Origin: Dipylidium caninum
Taxonomy: Eukaryota > Platyhelminthes > Cestoda > Cyclophyllidea > Dipylidiidae
Length of the DNA stretch: 64,000 nt
Assembly (NCBI GenBank): GCA_017562135.1
Contig: QEYB01001685.1
Span: forward strand, 372,001-436,000
Direction: 5' to 3'
The position numbers were made by a program, and so were the translations under genes. Of the stretch, positions 23,758 through 36,600 are shown in pieces. Every line of letters starts with the position of its first letter. Position 1 is the stretch's first letter. The notes under the pieces were generated by a model. It was not told the origin of the DNA, ran no database searches, and was given only the letters and a program-made list of their open reading frames with translations.

Positions 23758-24647
23758 GCATGATCACTTCTTTATTTTGCTTTAACTCATATCTACTGAA
23801 ATTTGTTCTCTTGAGACTGGAAAGGAGAGAAGAATTAGTGAGATTCCCTGGCTTAAGTTGGCTTTTGAGTTCCTCTATGAGGGTGAGTGAGATTGAGAAC
23901 TTGAAAGTTTGGGGTCAGTTTTGAAGACTTTTTTTGCTTCATGTTGGGATCAGTTCCAAAATTTTAGTCTAGCGCTATATGGCAAGGACTGGTGTCACGT
24001 TAATCTTGTACATCTAATAAGCAAATCCCAGTCTATGATAACAGAAATTCATGCGACGACCTTAAAAATCTATTATGATTTAAGAAATTTTGTAAATAAA
24101 GTCATCGATGTTCAAACGGCCACCAGACCCGAAAATAAATGGACATTGAATAATAAATTTAAATTATTTACTTTTCCTATTTCTACAATAACCTTAAAAA
24201 CGGGGCGTTCAACCAATCAAAACGAAAGACTTAAATAGCACAGTCATAAAAATTTGTGCATTAACCCCTTAAAGCCATATCGACTCGGATGGTGTGTTGG
24301 TCAGTATAGGTCGTCGACAGTCCTGGATACCCCCGATCCTTTCGGTTAGTTAACTTCTAGTTCATCAACGAAAATTTCTTGTAATAAAGCTGGTTTCATG
24401 TTGGTGTTGCGCCTCGGGGCTATACTGTATTCCAACTCTGTAACTCTTCAATTCTACGTTGAAGTTCTTCTTGTCATCTTACTGAACATCCACTTACTTC
24501 CATAAATTACAAGGGGCTATTAGTCTTTGGTTTTTCTGTCACCGTTTTGTCGTCGAAAATGTGTATAGTACATTCATGCACTTTACCGTAAAGAAGTAAT
24601 GTTCATTTGACCTGGGGCGTCCTTCCATTCGTACTTCTTAATTTGTC

Positions 24648-24651
24648 AGAA
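24648..24651 (+). promoter_or_regulatory. 3' splice site 2 nt before the HDAC start
   Basis: A run of pyrimidines (GTCCTTCCATTCGTACTTCT) leads to TTGTCAG with AG at 24648-24649, then AA and the ATG at 24652. As with RPAP1 and the gene after it, the start codon directly follows an acceptor, compatible with a spliced-leader site or a 5' UTR intron. Confidence 0.45.
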
Positions 24652-27600
24652 ATGTTTGGCACATGTGCTCTGGAAGTGGCTCCTCCGGCGGCAAAATATC
24701 CGTAAGCCTTTTCACAAGAATATAAAGCCTAACTGCGAACTAACCTCCCACCAAATGCATTTAACGCTTACACGCTTATAACCCACTTATCCGGGCGGCT
24801 ATTCGGATCCCACTATTTGGCTCTATGGATTCATTGAGGACAAAAAAAACTGCAAGTTTTCTAACTAATCCAAACAGCGGTTTGATTTGTTGCCGAAAGG
24901 TTGGAGTCATGCCCATTTGTGATTACAGGCGACTGAGCATGTACGACGATACCATCTTGCCTCCATCGGCGCCGATTGGGAACAACGGTGATGGTAAGAC
25001 CGAAAGCAGAAAACGTTGTGGGCCTGCGGCTGATGCTCGGCCATGTCTCACGCGAGGTCAATCGATGCTCTCTCGACAGGCTTCCTTCGATATCGGCGTC
25101 GGCGGTACCGACGCGACTGAATCTTCTCCGCAAAACCCTTCGGTATTTCTCAAGTTTAATTTCTTTTGCTGAACTACTCAACTTCTCATGTTTCATTTCT
25201 GCATTATGATTCAATAATCGGGTTTAGTCAACTTAGAGTTTTGTCTGTTTTTTTTTGGCAATTTCCGACACGTAGCACATTTATTTGGCGTTAATTCGGC
25301 TCTCTATTTTTATCGCTTAATGTGTACGTACATTGATACAGCAAATTAACTAAAACTAGGTTTATTCACGTCAGTCTTAAGTGTGGAGCGATAGTATAGC
25401 CATGGCTGTTGATGAATTCTATTTACGCCACTGTATTTTATACGAATTTAAAAGAGGAAGAAATAATACCGAAGCATATAAAAATTTATTGAAGGTGTTC
25501 GGTGAAGGTACAGTTTCGGATAGGACATGGTAGGAAGATGGTTCAAAAATTGTGAAATAGGTGATTTCGTCCTTTCTGATAAGTCACGTTTTGGGCGACT
25601 GTCTTTGCTCAACGATGATGCTGTTGAGACCAAGTTGGAATGAACTCCTTCTGTGGCAACATCGTGGATCGAATAAGGGCTTACTTCAGCTCAGCAATCC
25701 GTTTCGGACTGTATCCTGCCCTCCCACCTTTAAGCCAAAATGGGCTTTGAATAAGAGAATGTTGCTGTGTTTATAGTAGGACATTCGAAGACCAATAACT
25801 GATGAGCTTTTAAAACCGAACAAAAGGCTCAATTTGGAGAAGTGGTGTCAAACAACTGCGATATTTTAACGACAACAGTTGAAGGAGAGGGTCAGCGACG
25901 TTTCAGTGGGAATGATGATAGTGCCTAGCCACATGCTGCTTCGGAGTCTGGCCCATGCTAGCTAGCATCCTCTGGACTATCCACTTGGTTTTTGCTCCTA
26001 ACGACATTTTTTGAGCGCAAAAAATTCAAAAATGAAGATAAAAAGTTAGCACCGGTTCAAGTTTTACCATCTAAGGATGATGTATTTCTCAAAAATACAA
26101 TATAAAAATTAGTCTCACGTCAGCAGGAAGTCATTAACGATAACGACGATTATATTGTTTGATAAAGTTTTTTGACGATAAGAAAAAATCGTATTTCGTT
26201 TTATTCTGGAAACGGCCGGAATCTCCCGGTACGCTTATGATTGTTTTTTTTGGATTCATCGCGTTGAATAAGTGCCTATTTGTGTTTTCAGTGTTTAAAT
26301 TTCACAATTTCACAGTCTAGTCAATTGGTTTCAATTGCAAACAGGTCGGCTTCTTCTCCAATTTCCCCCCATTTTTTCCACACTTTTATTTGTGCAGCGA
26401 AACTGCACGGCACTTGCTACTATGCGTATCACGAGCCGTGAACTATGTCTCAGGCAGGCGTTTTTGCAAGCGGCTAAATCCGAATGAAACCTGCCTCTCA
26501 CCTCCCTAATATTTCACAAATCCACGAAATCGCTGTTGATAGGTGGGGTGATAAGCAAATGAAGGTCGAGAATAGTATTATCAGTGTATGCCGCCAAGAA
26601 ATATTAAGATTTCCTAATTTGCTTTGTATTTAACCTGCTCTCTCAAACCTTCTTGGTCCGTACTTGTTCCTACCGTTTGTCTCTCACGCTGAATACCGTC
26701 TTACTTCATTATCTAAATGAGTTTCGCTTTCATACTGTCTTGAACCGCTTTCCTGAAATGCATATTGCAAGCCTGATGCCGCTTTAGCGAGATTTAAATG
26801 TGTTTAAAGCTGTCGACCGTCAGTCTGCCTCTGAAACTGACCTAAGAGGTCTCATTCTCACCCATCACACAAATATGTTCTTAGTGAACCTATCGTCTAA
26901 GATTTATGCCTTTACAAATACTGGCACGGTTTGTCGGAGGCTTATCATTTTCGGCTTTTCTGCATTAACTTAAATTTTCCTTTTTCCAAGTTTTTGTTCG
27001 ATCCTTAAGTGTTTTAGAAGTAAAATGAATCGTCGACGACGTTAAATCGTTTGATTGGTAATAGGAACTAGTCATTAATTTTGTTGGAATGGTCTCGCAG
27101 TTCACTGACTCGTGCTTATGTGAGAATAAGGTTTACGAACATCAGTAGTATGAATCCTTGTTCGAGGCGTATGACTTCATTTCCTTGTCTATTTCACACT
27201 AGTAGGTTCATAATTCCTAGTGGTTTACTACTTATTCAGTTGTCTACAGAAAGATGTTTTTCATATGCCTTTTTCCTCTCTGCTTGTTTAGAGCAGAATT
27301 TAGTTATTAACTTCCTTATAACCACTCTAGCTTTTGGCGACATGTCGAAAATGTGTGACGCCCTTTTCTTCTTAATTTGTTGCTATGGGTTTCTCTAAAT
27401 CTTGCTACCAATAATTTGGTTGAGCTCAACGATGGGAAAATATGCTGGGAATTTTGTTGTTTTGAGGGGAGTTATAATTGTGATAGAAGTTCTTGGCGAT
27501 GTGACTAAATTTCACCCCTTTTTTAAAATTCTTTATGACCACACAGAAAGACAAGAAGAGAACAGTTTGTCTTGATGATGAAGTAGGCCGCCCCAAAATC

Positions 27601-30600
27601 CTTCTTAACTCCGTTTAAACCTTATTGTCATTCTTTCTGCCAACCACAAATAGTGAGAGGATTAATAATGGGCGAGACCGATGCTATTTTTAGCTCAGGC
27701 ATGCCTGAATGTGTGCCTTCGACTGCCGTGTGTACCTCTACACCGAGTCGAAAAGATGGGCAATCCACCGGCGCCTCAGCCAGCAATTTTCCCCCTTCCC
27801 ATTACCATTTCCAGACACATCCCATTTGCAACTTGAAGGTCAAGGGCCCGTTTGTGTCCTGCCTCTACCTCCCGTCACCTTCATGCATCGAATCAGTGAA
27901 CCACAGTTGATTGCGGTTGTGTTTGCCAATTTTGACATAGACAAACTAGGCCAACCGTGCTGGACCCTATGACGCCTTTTTATAGGCGTAAATGATTGCT
28001 TCCTCTACCTTTTCTCGCCTTAGACTCGCGGAGAACTTGAAAACTAGCCTTTTCTTTCCCTTATTTTTCTTAGCCAGGGAGCTCATTTCCTTGAAAACGT
28101 TGTGTGATTTGTCGCAGAAACAGAACTCCTTTGTCTATTTCATCGAGTGACGGTTCTTCTTCTGACAGCCAATTCTGCTCTTTGACACGTGTCCTCTGAG
28201 GCGAGTGGGTCTCCACTCAAAGTGCTAGATGATGTTAATTTCAAGTTAAACGTGAATGCATACTGTCGTTGTTTCAGGCAATAAAACAAACCTATCTGCC
28301 AATGTCGACAACTCGAGCCGAGATTTATGAAAGCACAAAGGCACTGTTTGATTCTTTGTTTCTAATCTGAAGCATTAAAAGATGACCCAAATTAATGAGT
28401 GGGCTATTTTTAACCAGGCTCTAAATTGGCAGTACTTTTCACCTGTGGCATTTCGACTTGATGTGGCGGTGCCGCGTTGTTTTTCGTCGTAAATGGGACC
28501 AGATTGTGCAGAGATCTTAAAAATCCGGGATGACCGTAGAAACTATTAAATATTCCCAAATAGTACTTTTGCATATCCATTTATTTCAGGTAATTTTTAC
28601 CAATTCTTGTGTTGCCTATCGTCTTTTATGCCTCTTATTAAGGCGTTTCCCTTCGGTGTTGGTGCACGTAGAACCGCGGATGGATGGGTATTGCTGTGAG
28701 CTTGGACTATTTTTTGCGAATACTGCCTTGATACTCATTTCTCACCGTCTCAGTGTAGCTTATCCGCCATGGAAACTCCAGTACCTGTTGTGAGCACAAT
28801 AACTCGTACTGACAACAGTTGAAGGCAATGACCAACCACCGAGGTAGATTGGAGGAATTGACGTCGAGCAAATTAGTACCGAGGCACCACAATATCGTTT
28901 GACCCACCCGTCGTTGAGGGGATTAGTTAATTGGTCCCACGAATGGCACTTCAATCCCCCCTCTGACTTAATTTTGCAGTTCTTAGTCAAGTGAAGATGA
29001 TAGAATCTGTGTGGCATGAGTCATGCCAACTTCTGTGAACGTAAATTATGTCTACGCTGGAGGAGAAAGGGAGGAGGGCGAGGGGGGGCAGCGGGCTGAG
29101 GGAGAGGATCTTTAGGCCGCCCACTTGACTAACACGGAAGACAGACCTCTGAAACGTGTTGCTCGAAAGCCCTCGGTGTCACATGCACACACACGCACAC
29201 ACTCATGCAAATACACACGCGTTCTCGTGCCCGCGGTTGTGTGCTACAAATTGCCAGGACCCAACCATTCACCTTCTCTCTGTGGTCTATATTTAGCCTA
29301 CACGCACACGCGTATGCTCCGCCAGCGTATGTACACGCACACAGACACATTCATTCACCCATTGTCACACTCTCCTGGCTATTGGGCCATTAACAGCTTT
29401 CCGTGCTCCACCATCGTTCACTCAGCCCTCTTGCTCTGGTCAACTAACGGTGCATCCTCTCCCCTGACGAAAGACGCAAAGGCGGCCAGACTAAATGCAT
29501 GTGGCATAGCGAGCGCAGATTTGGTAATTTTATCTCAAAACACTTAAATTGACCAAGAGAATGGGAAATGGGAATCGCTATACTGCTAGAACTCGAGTGG
29601 CAGGTCTTTTTTAGCATCGTCTCTAGTATTCTCCCTAGTTCTTCGATTTCTTTCTACACAGCTATGGTTGGGGGATCTTTGAAAATTGTCGATGGGATCG
29701 GACTTTGGGGTTTTGCCTTTATACCACCTGAAGTCTGTCCCCAACAAGGGTGCTTATTTTGTGAGATTTCAGTACATTCATCTTTCTCGAACCCCCTGAG
29801 GTCTGCATCATGAGGACCATCATTTATCGTAGGCGAAGGTAATCGAGTGGCCTCGCGCCTAACACCCGCCTCCATCCTTCTCTTCTGGTCTTTTATTTCC
29901 TCTATTGCTAAAACTCCACACCTCTATAACTCCTGATTTGAAGCGATTTTGAGTCCTCTACCACTAGGAAGCGTTTAAGTAAGCAACGAAATTTGTAATT
30001 TATACGAGTTTTTATTAGTGTAAGCGGGTTAAATGTCACGGGGCGCTGTATCCTCGATAACTGCTTTTTTTTTAAATTGACTCCTGACTCTGCCGACCAG
30101 ACCCTTCATTTGCCCAGAAAAGTTGGCTTTTAAGTTACCCTTTTCTCACCGAATTCATTCACAAACGATAAACATTTCTCGAGACTAAAAAGAGGTGCAG
30201 AGGGCGTGAATTAAACAAACATGGTTATATTTTTAGTCGGTGGATGAGACGGAGCATGGGTCGCAGCCAAGTCCAAAACGACTCCTCGAGGGTGCGAACG
30301 CAGCCACATCTATTCGCCTTCAGAGAGCGAAATCTTCCCACGGAGCGACAACGTCCTCGCCTAATCTCCTCTCTAACGGCTCATCAAAAAAGATTAGCTC
30401 ACAACAAGTTCGCCAGCGTTTGAAAGAACACCTTCTGAACCGGCGTGTGATGAGTGTGGAGGCCTCGTGGAGTGTCGGAGGCGGTGGAGGCAATGTGGAC
30501 GTCTCAACCGCTGCTCCTACTACTGGCGCTCCCTCAACTCCACCTTATACACATGGTCTGCGACACTCTTCGCGTTCCTTTGATTCCGATCCGACCGCCT

Positions 30601-33600
30601 CTTCGCCCTCTCCACCACTACCTCCATCCTTGTCATCACATACCGGAACGCGGCTCCGCGGCCGTCCTCGCCGACCTCTTTGCCGCGCAAACGTGCCGCC
30701 TATCACCGCTCCGTCGCTATGTCGTGGGATTCGCCCATCATACCACCCACCACCACTGCGTCGGTCGCGCGCACTTTTGAAGAAGCGGCTCTGACCACAC
30801 TTAACAACATTTGGCGTGAGCGTAAACCGCCCGCCCATTTCAAACAGCCTTCTCTGGGTAGGCGGTCATTAGTCGGCAATTCGTTCTATTTTGGGGCTCA
30901 CATCTCCCCTGACTCAAACTGTTCCCACTTTTAGGCGGTAATTACGGACCGCTTATGGGAAGGCAATCGAGTTGCAATCAGCAGATGGCTCACGTGTGTC
31001 AGGAAGACCTGTCCAAAAGTGTGGTTGGCGGGCCCCACCACAGCAACTACGATGGTCGAGATGCCACTCGATTTGACCGCTGCCACTGCCGCCGCTGCAT
31101 CAAGTGAATCCTTGAGACGTCTGAATAATCACTGCCTCCTACGGCGGCAAGCATCGGTTGGAGGCGGCACCGGCGGAGCTTCTATCGAAGACATCTCCCT
31201 TCTCATGCAGCAATTCGAAGCTTTTCGGGTAGTTGGACTTTTGAAACTTTAAGCTTACACTTGTGCTGTCAGATAATCAGCGGTGACCTCTTGGTCTCTC
31301 TCGGTTGCGTTGGTTTAGCCATAGCCAAGCATTAGATAACATGGCTCTTCCTTCAGACCAAAGTTATTTAACGAAAGTCAGACACATCATCGTTCCTTCA
31401 CAGCCACAACAGATGCCTCGGTGAACTCCCCACTTTAATTGCTTCTCCTAAAGGCCAGTGAGCATGTAACGCCCTTGTTGTGGTCGCATTAGGAGTCTTC
31501 TGCAACTAGGTTATTATTTTAACCTCAATTAATCTTTTGGAGGCAATTTTTTTGCGCAACTAGGCCTCATAAGTCGACACTAATGTGTCGGTGAGCTCTC
31601 CGGCGCGGTGATTGGGAAAACAGTCAACCCGGTAAATCCGCTCATCAGAACTAGACAAAAAAACGGTCACGAATGGCACACTTTCCACAGGGTTACAAAA
31701 GGAGCGACGTCATCATTATTTCCTGCTGCAAGGATTTGTGCCATTGTTGACTTCGAGTCCTTCCCCTAGTCTCGTGTCACAAATGCCCCAAGCATTAATG
31801 AACTGGCGTGATCCCATCTTGACAGATGATGAGAACTGTCGGTGACCTGGGCTGCCAAGAGGATAAGCAAATTAAAGGCTGGTATGATGTTTCGGGGCGT
31901 ACTCCGTCTTACCTCCCCATACTGTCAGTGTGGAAGTAGGTTTGAGTAGTTATGTACCCCATTGAAACACGAGAGAACTTTGGCGGTGTGTTTGTGTGTT
32001 TGGTATTTGCTGACAGGTGACTGGTCGAGTTACGGTGGATGAAGATTATCACCTGACCTCTGGGGCTACAAATTCCCCCATTTTGATGGTTAAAACGACA
32101 GAAATAACCTCCTGGGTGTTCCCTCCAAGCCATTCTACAAATGCGAACAATAAAATCCACCTCGAGTTGAATCATGTAAATTGTGAGGCAGAGACAGCCA
32201 AACCCCGTGTAAATTGGGATGAGATTGAATGGAATGCCAGTTGGTTCTTGTGACAGCGCCTCTAGGGGGGGGGGGGGAGGGAGTTACAATTGTGCCTAAC
32301 TTGGTCCTATTTTATGCTAACCCGTGTGCATTTAGGCGCTAATTCACTGACCTCGGCAACAACCCGGGGAGGGGGGGGGGGCAGGGGATTATGCCTTCCC
32401 CTCCTTTACCCCCCATCGATTGTGCCCCGTGAGGTCAAGGAAGGCGTTCGCCTCTTCCCACTCCTAAAACTTTACTAACGCCCAAACTATCCTCTTCCAT
32501 TTCCCCCAAGTAGTCAATTATTGGTCCATTCTAACAAACAGAAAATGGCTTACTCCACATTCATTTACATTCCCTTGAGTAACGTGATGAGCGGCCTAAT
32601 AAAAATGCACTGGCTTTTGTGTGGCAACTGGGGGTGCCACACGTGTCAAAAGTATCTTTAGTAGTTATTTACCCACAAGTACGTACCGCTTTTCATCTTC
32701 TCCTTATTCCCTTGGAATTGTAGGTCTTGTCTTTTGACATTATCGCCCCCGCAGAAACGCCTGACATCTCTCGAGCCTTCTTCCTGTATTCCCCTCCTCT
32801 TTCACTTTGTACTCTCAACAATGGCGTTTTATTGCCCATTCCCATGGAGTTTGCGAGTATTCTGTGTGGCAATGCCATGTGTGGTCAAGTGGCCCGCATA
32901 AATTACCCTCAGTACTCCAGTGCTTCACGACGAAATATATAGTTTTTGTCTTATATGTTGAATTAACAGCCATTTAGCCAATTTATGCCTCTCACTTCGC
33001 CCATGGTGGGTGTTAGATGAATTTTTTGAGTCCTCTCGCCACTTGGAGCAAGTTGAGCCTCACCCAATCATTTTTTTAGTTTATTCTGTCTACTGTTTCA
33101 TGTCTAACCTGCTTTCTTGTCTTGTTGTTTAAGATATGAATCTTTTAACTTTGCTAGAGCTTTTAATTAAGTGATTCCCTCTCGTGATGGCACAAAACAG
33201 TGGGTGTTGGCGGAAATCGCCTTCTACAACTTCGTCAGGAGAATAGACACTAAGCGATTCGTAACTCTGTTAACCGTCTATGTACACGTAGGATAATTTG
33301 GCTAGAGGCCTCTTCTAGCCTCTAGCTTCACGATTTCTTGCTCATTTTGACATGAGGTAAACCTAGAAAGAATAGATCGCCGTCATCGAACTTCTCCTCC
33401 CGATATGGAATGACCCTTCGTTAGTCAAATTGAAGTTTTCTCATTATTTTTGATAACGCTAGTTGAAGGCAGAAAAAAAGGTAGACCTAAAATTAGCTTG
33501 TCCACTTTTGCTCCGCAGATCATCTGCTGTGGTCTTCGAGGAGGACTTGCAGATTTGACGTAACTTTTCATTTTCCTTAGAACGCCTCGGTCCAGAAGCA

Positions 33601-36600
33601 TCTGTCCGCCTTCAATCCGACCTCGTTACCGACTCCTATGACCACCTCATCGACCACTGTCTCAGTGCCTGGGCTGCAAGAGACTGCAGCCTCCCTGGTG
33701 TCCTCCCTCACCTCCTTCTGCCGCTCCCACTCCGTCGGAAGCACCACGTCACAACACCTCGGCCCTCTGACTACCTCCATGTTCCATCTGCATCTTAGTA
33801 AGACCTTTTTTTAGATGCTCATTAGAGGCACTTTTAGCTGGGATAAGGTATTTTGCGTCTGGCTTCACCCACACTCGCATATACTCTTGTCAATTTTCTA
33901 CAAAATGTGGTCTTCTTACTTATTTTTATTGCATCTCACCTGACCTATTTCACGTGATCAGCTTTTTATGTGGGTGGGATCCCTCTTCCCATTGCTGTGT
34001 CTTGAGGATTTGTGCCTAGTCTTCTGGTGGGGAGGCGGGGGCGAAAGAGTCGAGGTTACAAAATACCGGCGCCACTTTTTTTTCAACTTCTCAGCCTGGA
34101 GGTGATGCATCCCCATTGCGACATGATTGCTCGCTCTAGAAATGACTCTGTACTCCTTCCAAAAGCTCGATTTGAAACACCTTCTTAATCACCTGAGGCC
34201 TCGTCTCAATGGTTTTTGGCGCGAAATTCGTTGGTATCGTAGGTCACTGCACTATACTGGATCGTTGTTATGATTTGAACGTCTTCTCTGTAAAACTTTA
34301 TCCCAGCAATCGTTTGACCTGAGGGACGGAGGAATTTTATGCGTCACCGAATTCCACAACCACTTCAACTCATCCATTGCTTCAACTATTCTCACAGTCT
34401 TCGCAGACTATTTCCTCACGCCGTGGGGGAAGGAAAGATTCCCTCAACCTCACGGTTTAATGGTTGCACCATGGATAATATCCTCGTGCATACCTTCGAC
34501 ATCTTCACAGAGACTTCTCCAAAAAAATTTCGACATCGTTTTTGTGGTAGCCTTCTTCTGCCATGCCTTTCGCGCTGATTCCATTATTTATGCGGGACTT
34601 TTGTTTACTCTGACAGAAGTCACAAAACTTGCGGAAGTGGTGGCAGGACCGCTGTAAATGCATCTCTTAGACTAATCGCAGTTTTTAAGACTTTCTTGCG
34701 TTTATTAGGACGTTGGAACTTCCAGACATGTCGGTGCTCTGTTTCCTCTCGACTATTGTTTGGTTATTCCTTTGAAAACCCTCTCTGTTGCTCTCACCAC
34801 TTCTCTTTCTCTACTCATACACACCTCTTACCATTTGTTACAAACCTTTTAAACATCGTCATCATCATCACCGGCATTATTCGGTTGGCGTGATTGTCTA
34901 CCGCCTTATAGACACTTAATTATTTGTTTGTGCTCACTGTCACATTTCAGGCTGAATCCATGCCGATGGTTGTAAATTTCCATCCTCACTCAATCATTTC
35001 TTACTTCTCTCATTAAATGACGCTATCCTGAAACAGCTACACACGTGGGTTTTCAGTGTTGGCGATCATCTTCCCCTTCTTCTTTCCGCCCTTCCTCCCA
35101 CTCAGGCGATATTGTGAATTTGTCAAGTCTGGCTCACTGCAGACAAGGAGTTCTTTTTATTCTTGCCTCCCCTGAAGGTGACATTTAGTTACCAGTGAAT
35201 TGCATTGCTGTTGTCATTAGGGCCTTGACCCCAGTAGTCCGCATAATTTTAGCAGAATACTCGCCTCTGTTGAACTTTGTCACCATGGATAAAGTAAGTT
35301 GATAGCAAAGCGACTGAGGGGAATGTTGATTAATCCGATAGCATACATTACTGGCAATTGTGAACGAATCTAGCGGTCTATAGGACGACATAATAACCAA
35401 ATTAGGCTCCACACAGCGGGTCATTTGATTGTTGGATGAGTTTTATGTACAAACCTCCATGTGTACGTCTTGCAGTGATTACTGCTCCCATGGAGGTTTC
35501 ACTCCCCTTTTAATTCCTGTGAACTTTCAACTCCCCCCTGTTGTGAAACTACGCAAAACCATAAATCTTTTTGCTGAATCGGTCTCCACCAGACGACTAG
35601 TCATGAACAATATCGCAAATGAGACGTATGAAGGAGTTCTGCCATTGCCTAAATGTAACTATCACATGTCCCGCTTTGGACTTTTTCATTCGTAATCAAC
35701 AATGTGCGCAGCTTCCTGTTCCCCCGCACGCTCGAAAGTTCTCCCTACTCTTCCATCAACCGTCACTCATTGTAGTCGTTTTCCTTCTACCCCATCTTCT
35801 TTCTCCGCAGACAGCCAAACGAGCCGGAATCTGCGTGAAACGCAGGAGACACTAGCTGCATTGACCCTGGGCGGGTCGCAGGAGAAGCAGGTGGTTCCGA
35901 CAACAACAGCGCCAGTTTCGCCCCCGGTGAGGGCGACGCATGAATTTCTGCGGTCTGCACTGGAACGCGCCTACGATGAGCTGTTGAGACACTGGAGTGA
36001 CATCCCACCAACCCTTTCGTGGCCTACCACTGCTGCTGACCGGAAAATTGGCGACTCACCTACGTCAAATGAGTATGTTGACGTTACAGTTTTAATCATA
36101 AAGTGCTTAATTTTGTTGACTTGTCCAATGTCACTCTCGAAATCTGCTACAAGTGCCTTTCTGCACCGGCTGAGCAGAAAGTGGCTTTACACACTTTATG
36201 TGTTTGGGGAATAAAACCCGCTCCGATGCCATTTAAAGCCCCTATTTCGTGTTTCCACAGGGCACAGTATAATAGCTATCACCTAGTATATAGTCGAGTT
36301 GCTTGTCACAAGTCATTTGTGGTCATTAGCAGGAGACCGTCTCCATTTCCACGCAAATTAAACTCGCTGTCGTAAGTCTTGGTCATTCAGCATGCACCAG
36401 CATCATGGGATAGGGAAGGACTGGGGCGGGGCGGGTTCACGCGATCCCAAAGCGGTAGGGTCAAATTTTATTCACATTCATACTTAAAAAGTCTTCACAG
36501 TCGAGGAGCCCATTCACTTCTAGACGACAGGCACTCTGCCTTATGTGTAATAGGCCGCTATCACGTATCTCGGTGCTTCCGAGGTGATATGCAGAATTAT

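Noticed and set aside
27653..27972. Two overlapping plus-strand open frames in the first large HDAC intron
   Set aside because: Exons 25142 and 30237 already join in phase 0 with family-consistent sequence, so no extra exon is required, and the peptides match nothing I know.
29125..29547. 140-codon open frame with many His, Thr and Arg
   Set aside because: It translates an imperfect CACACG repeat inside the HDAC intron.
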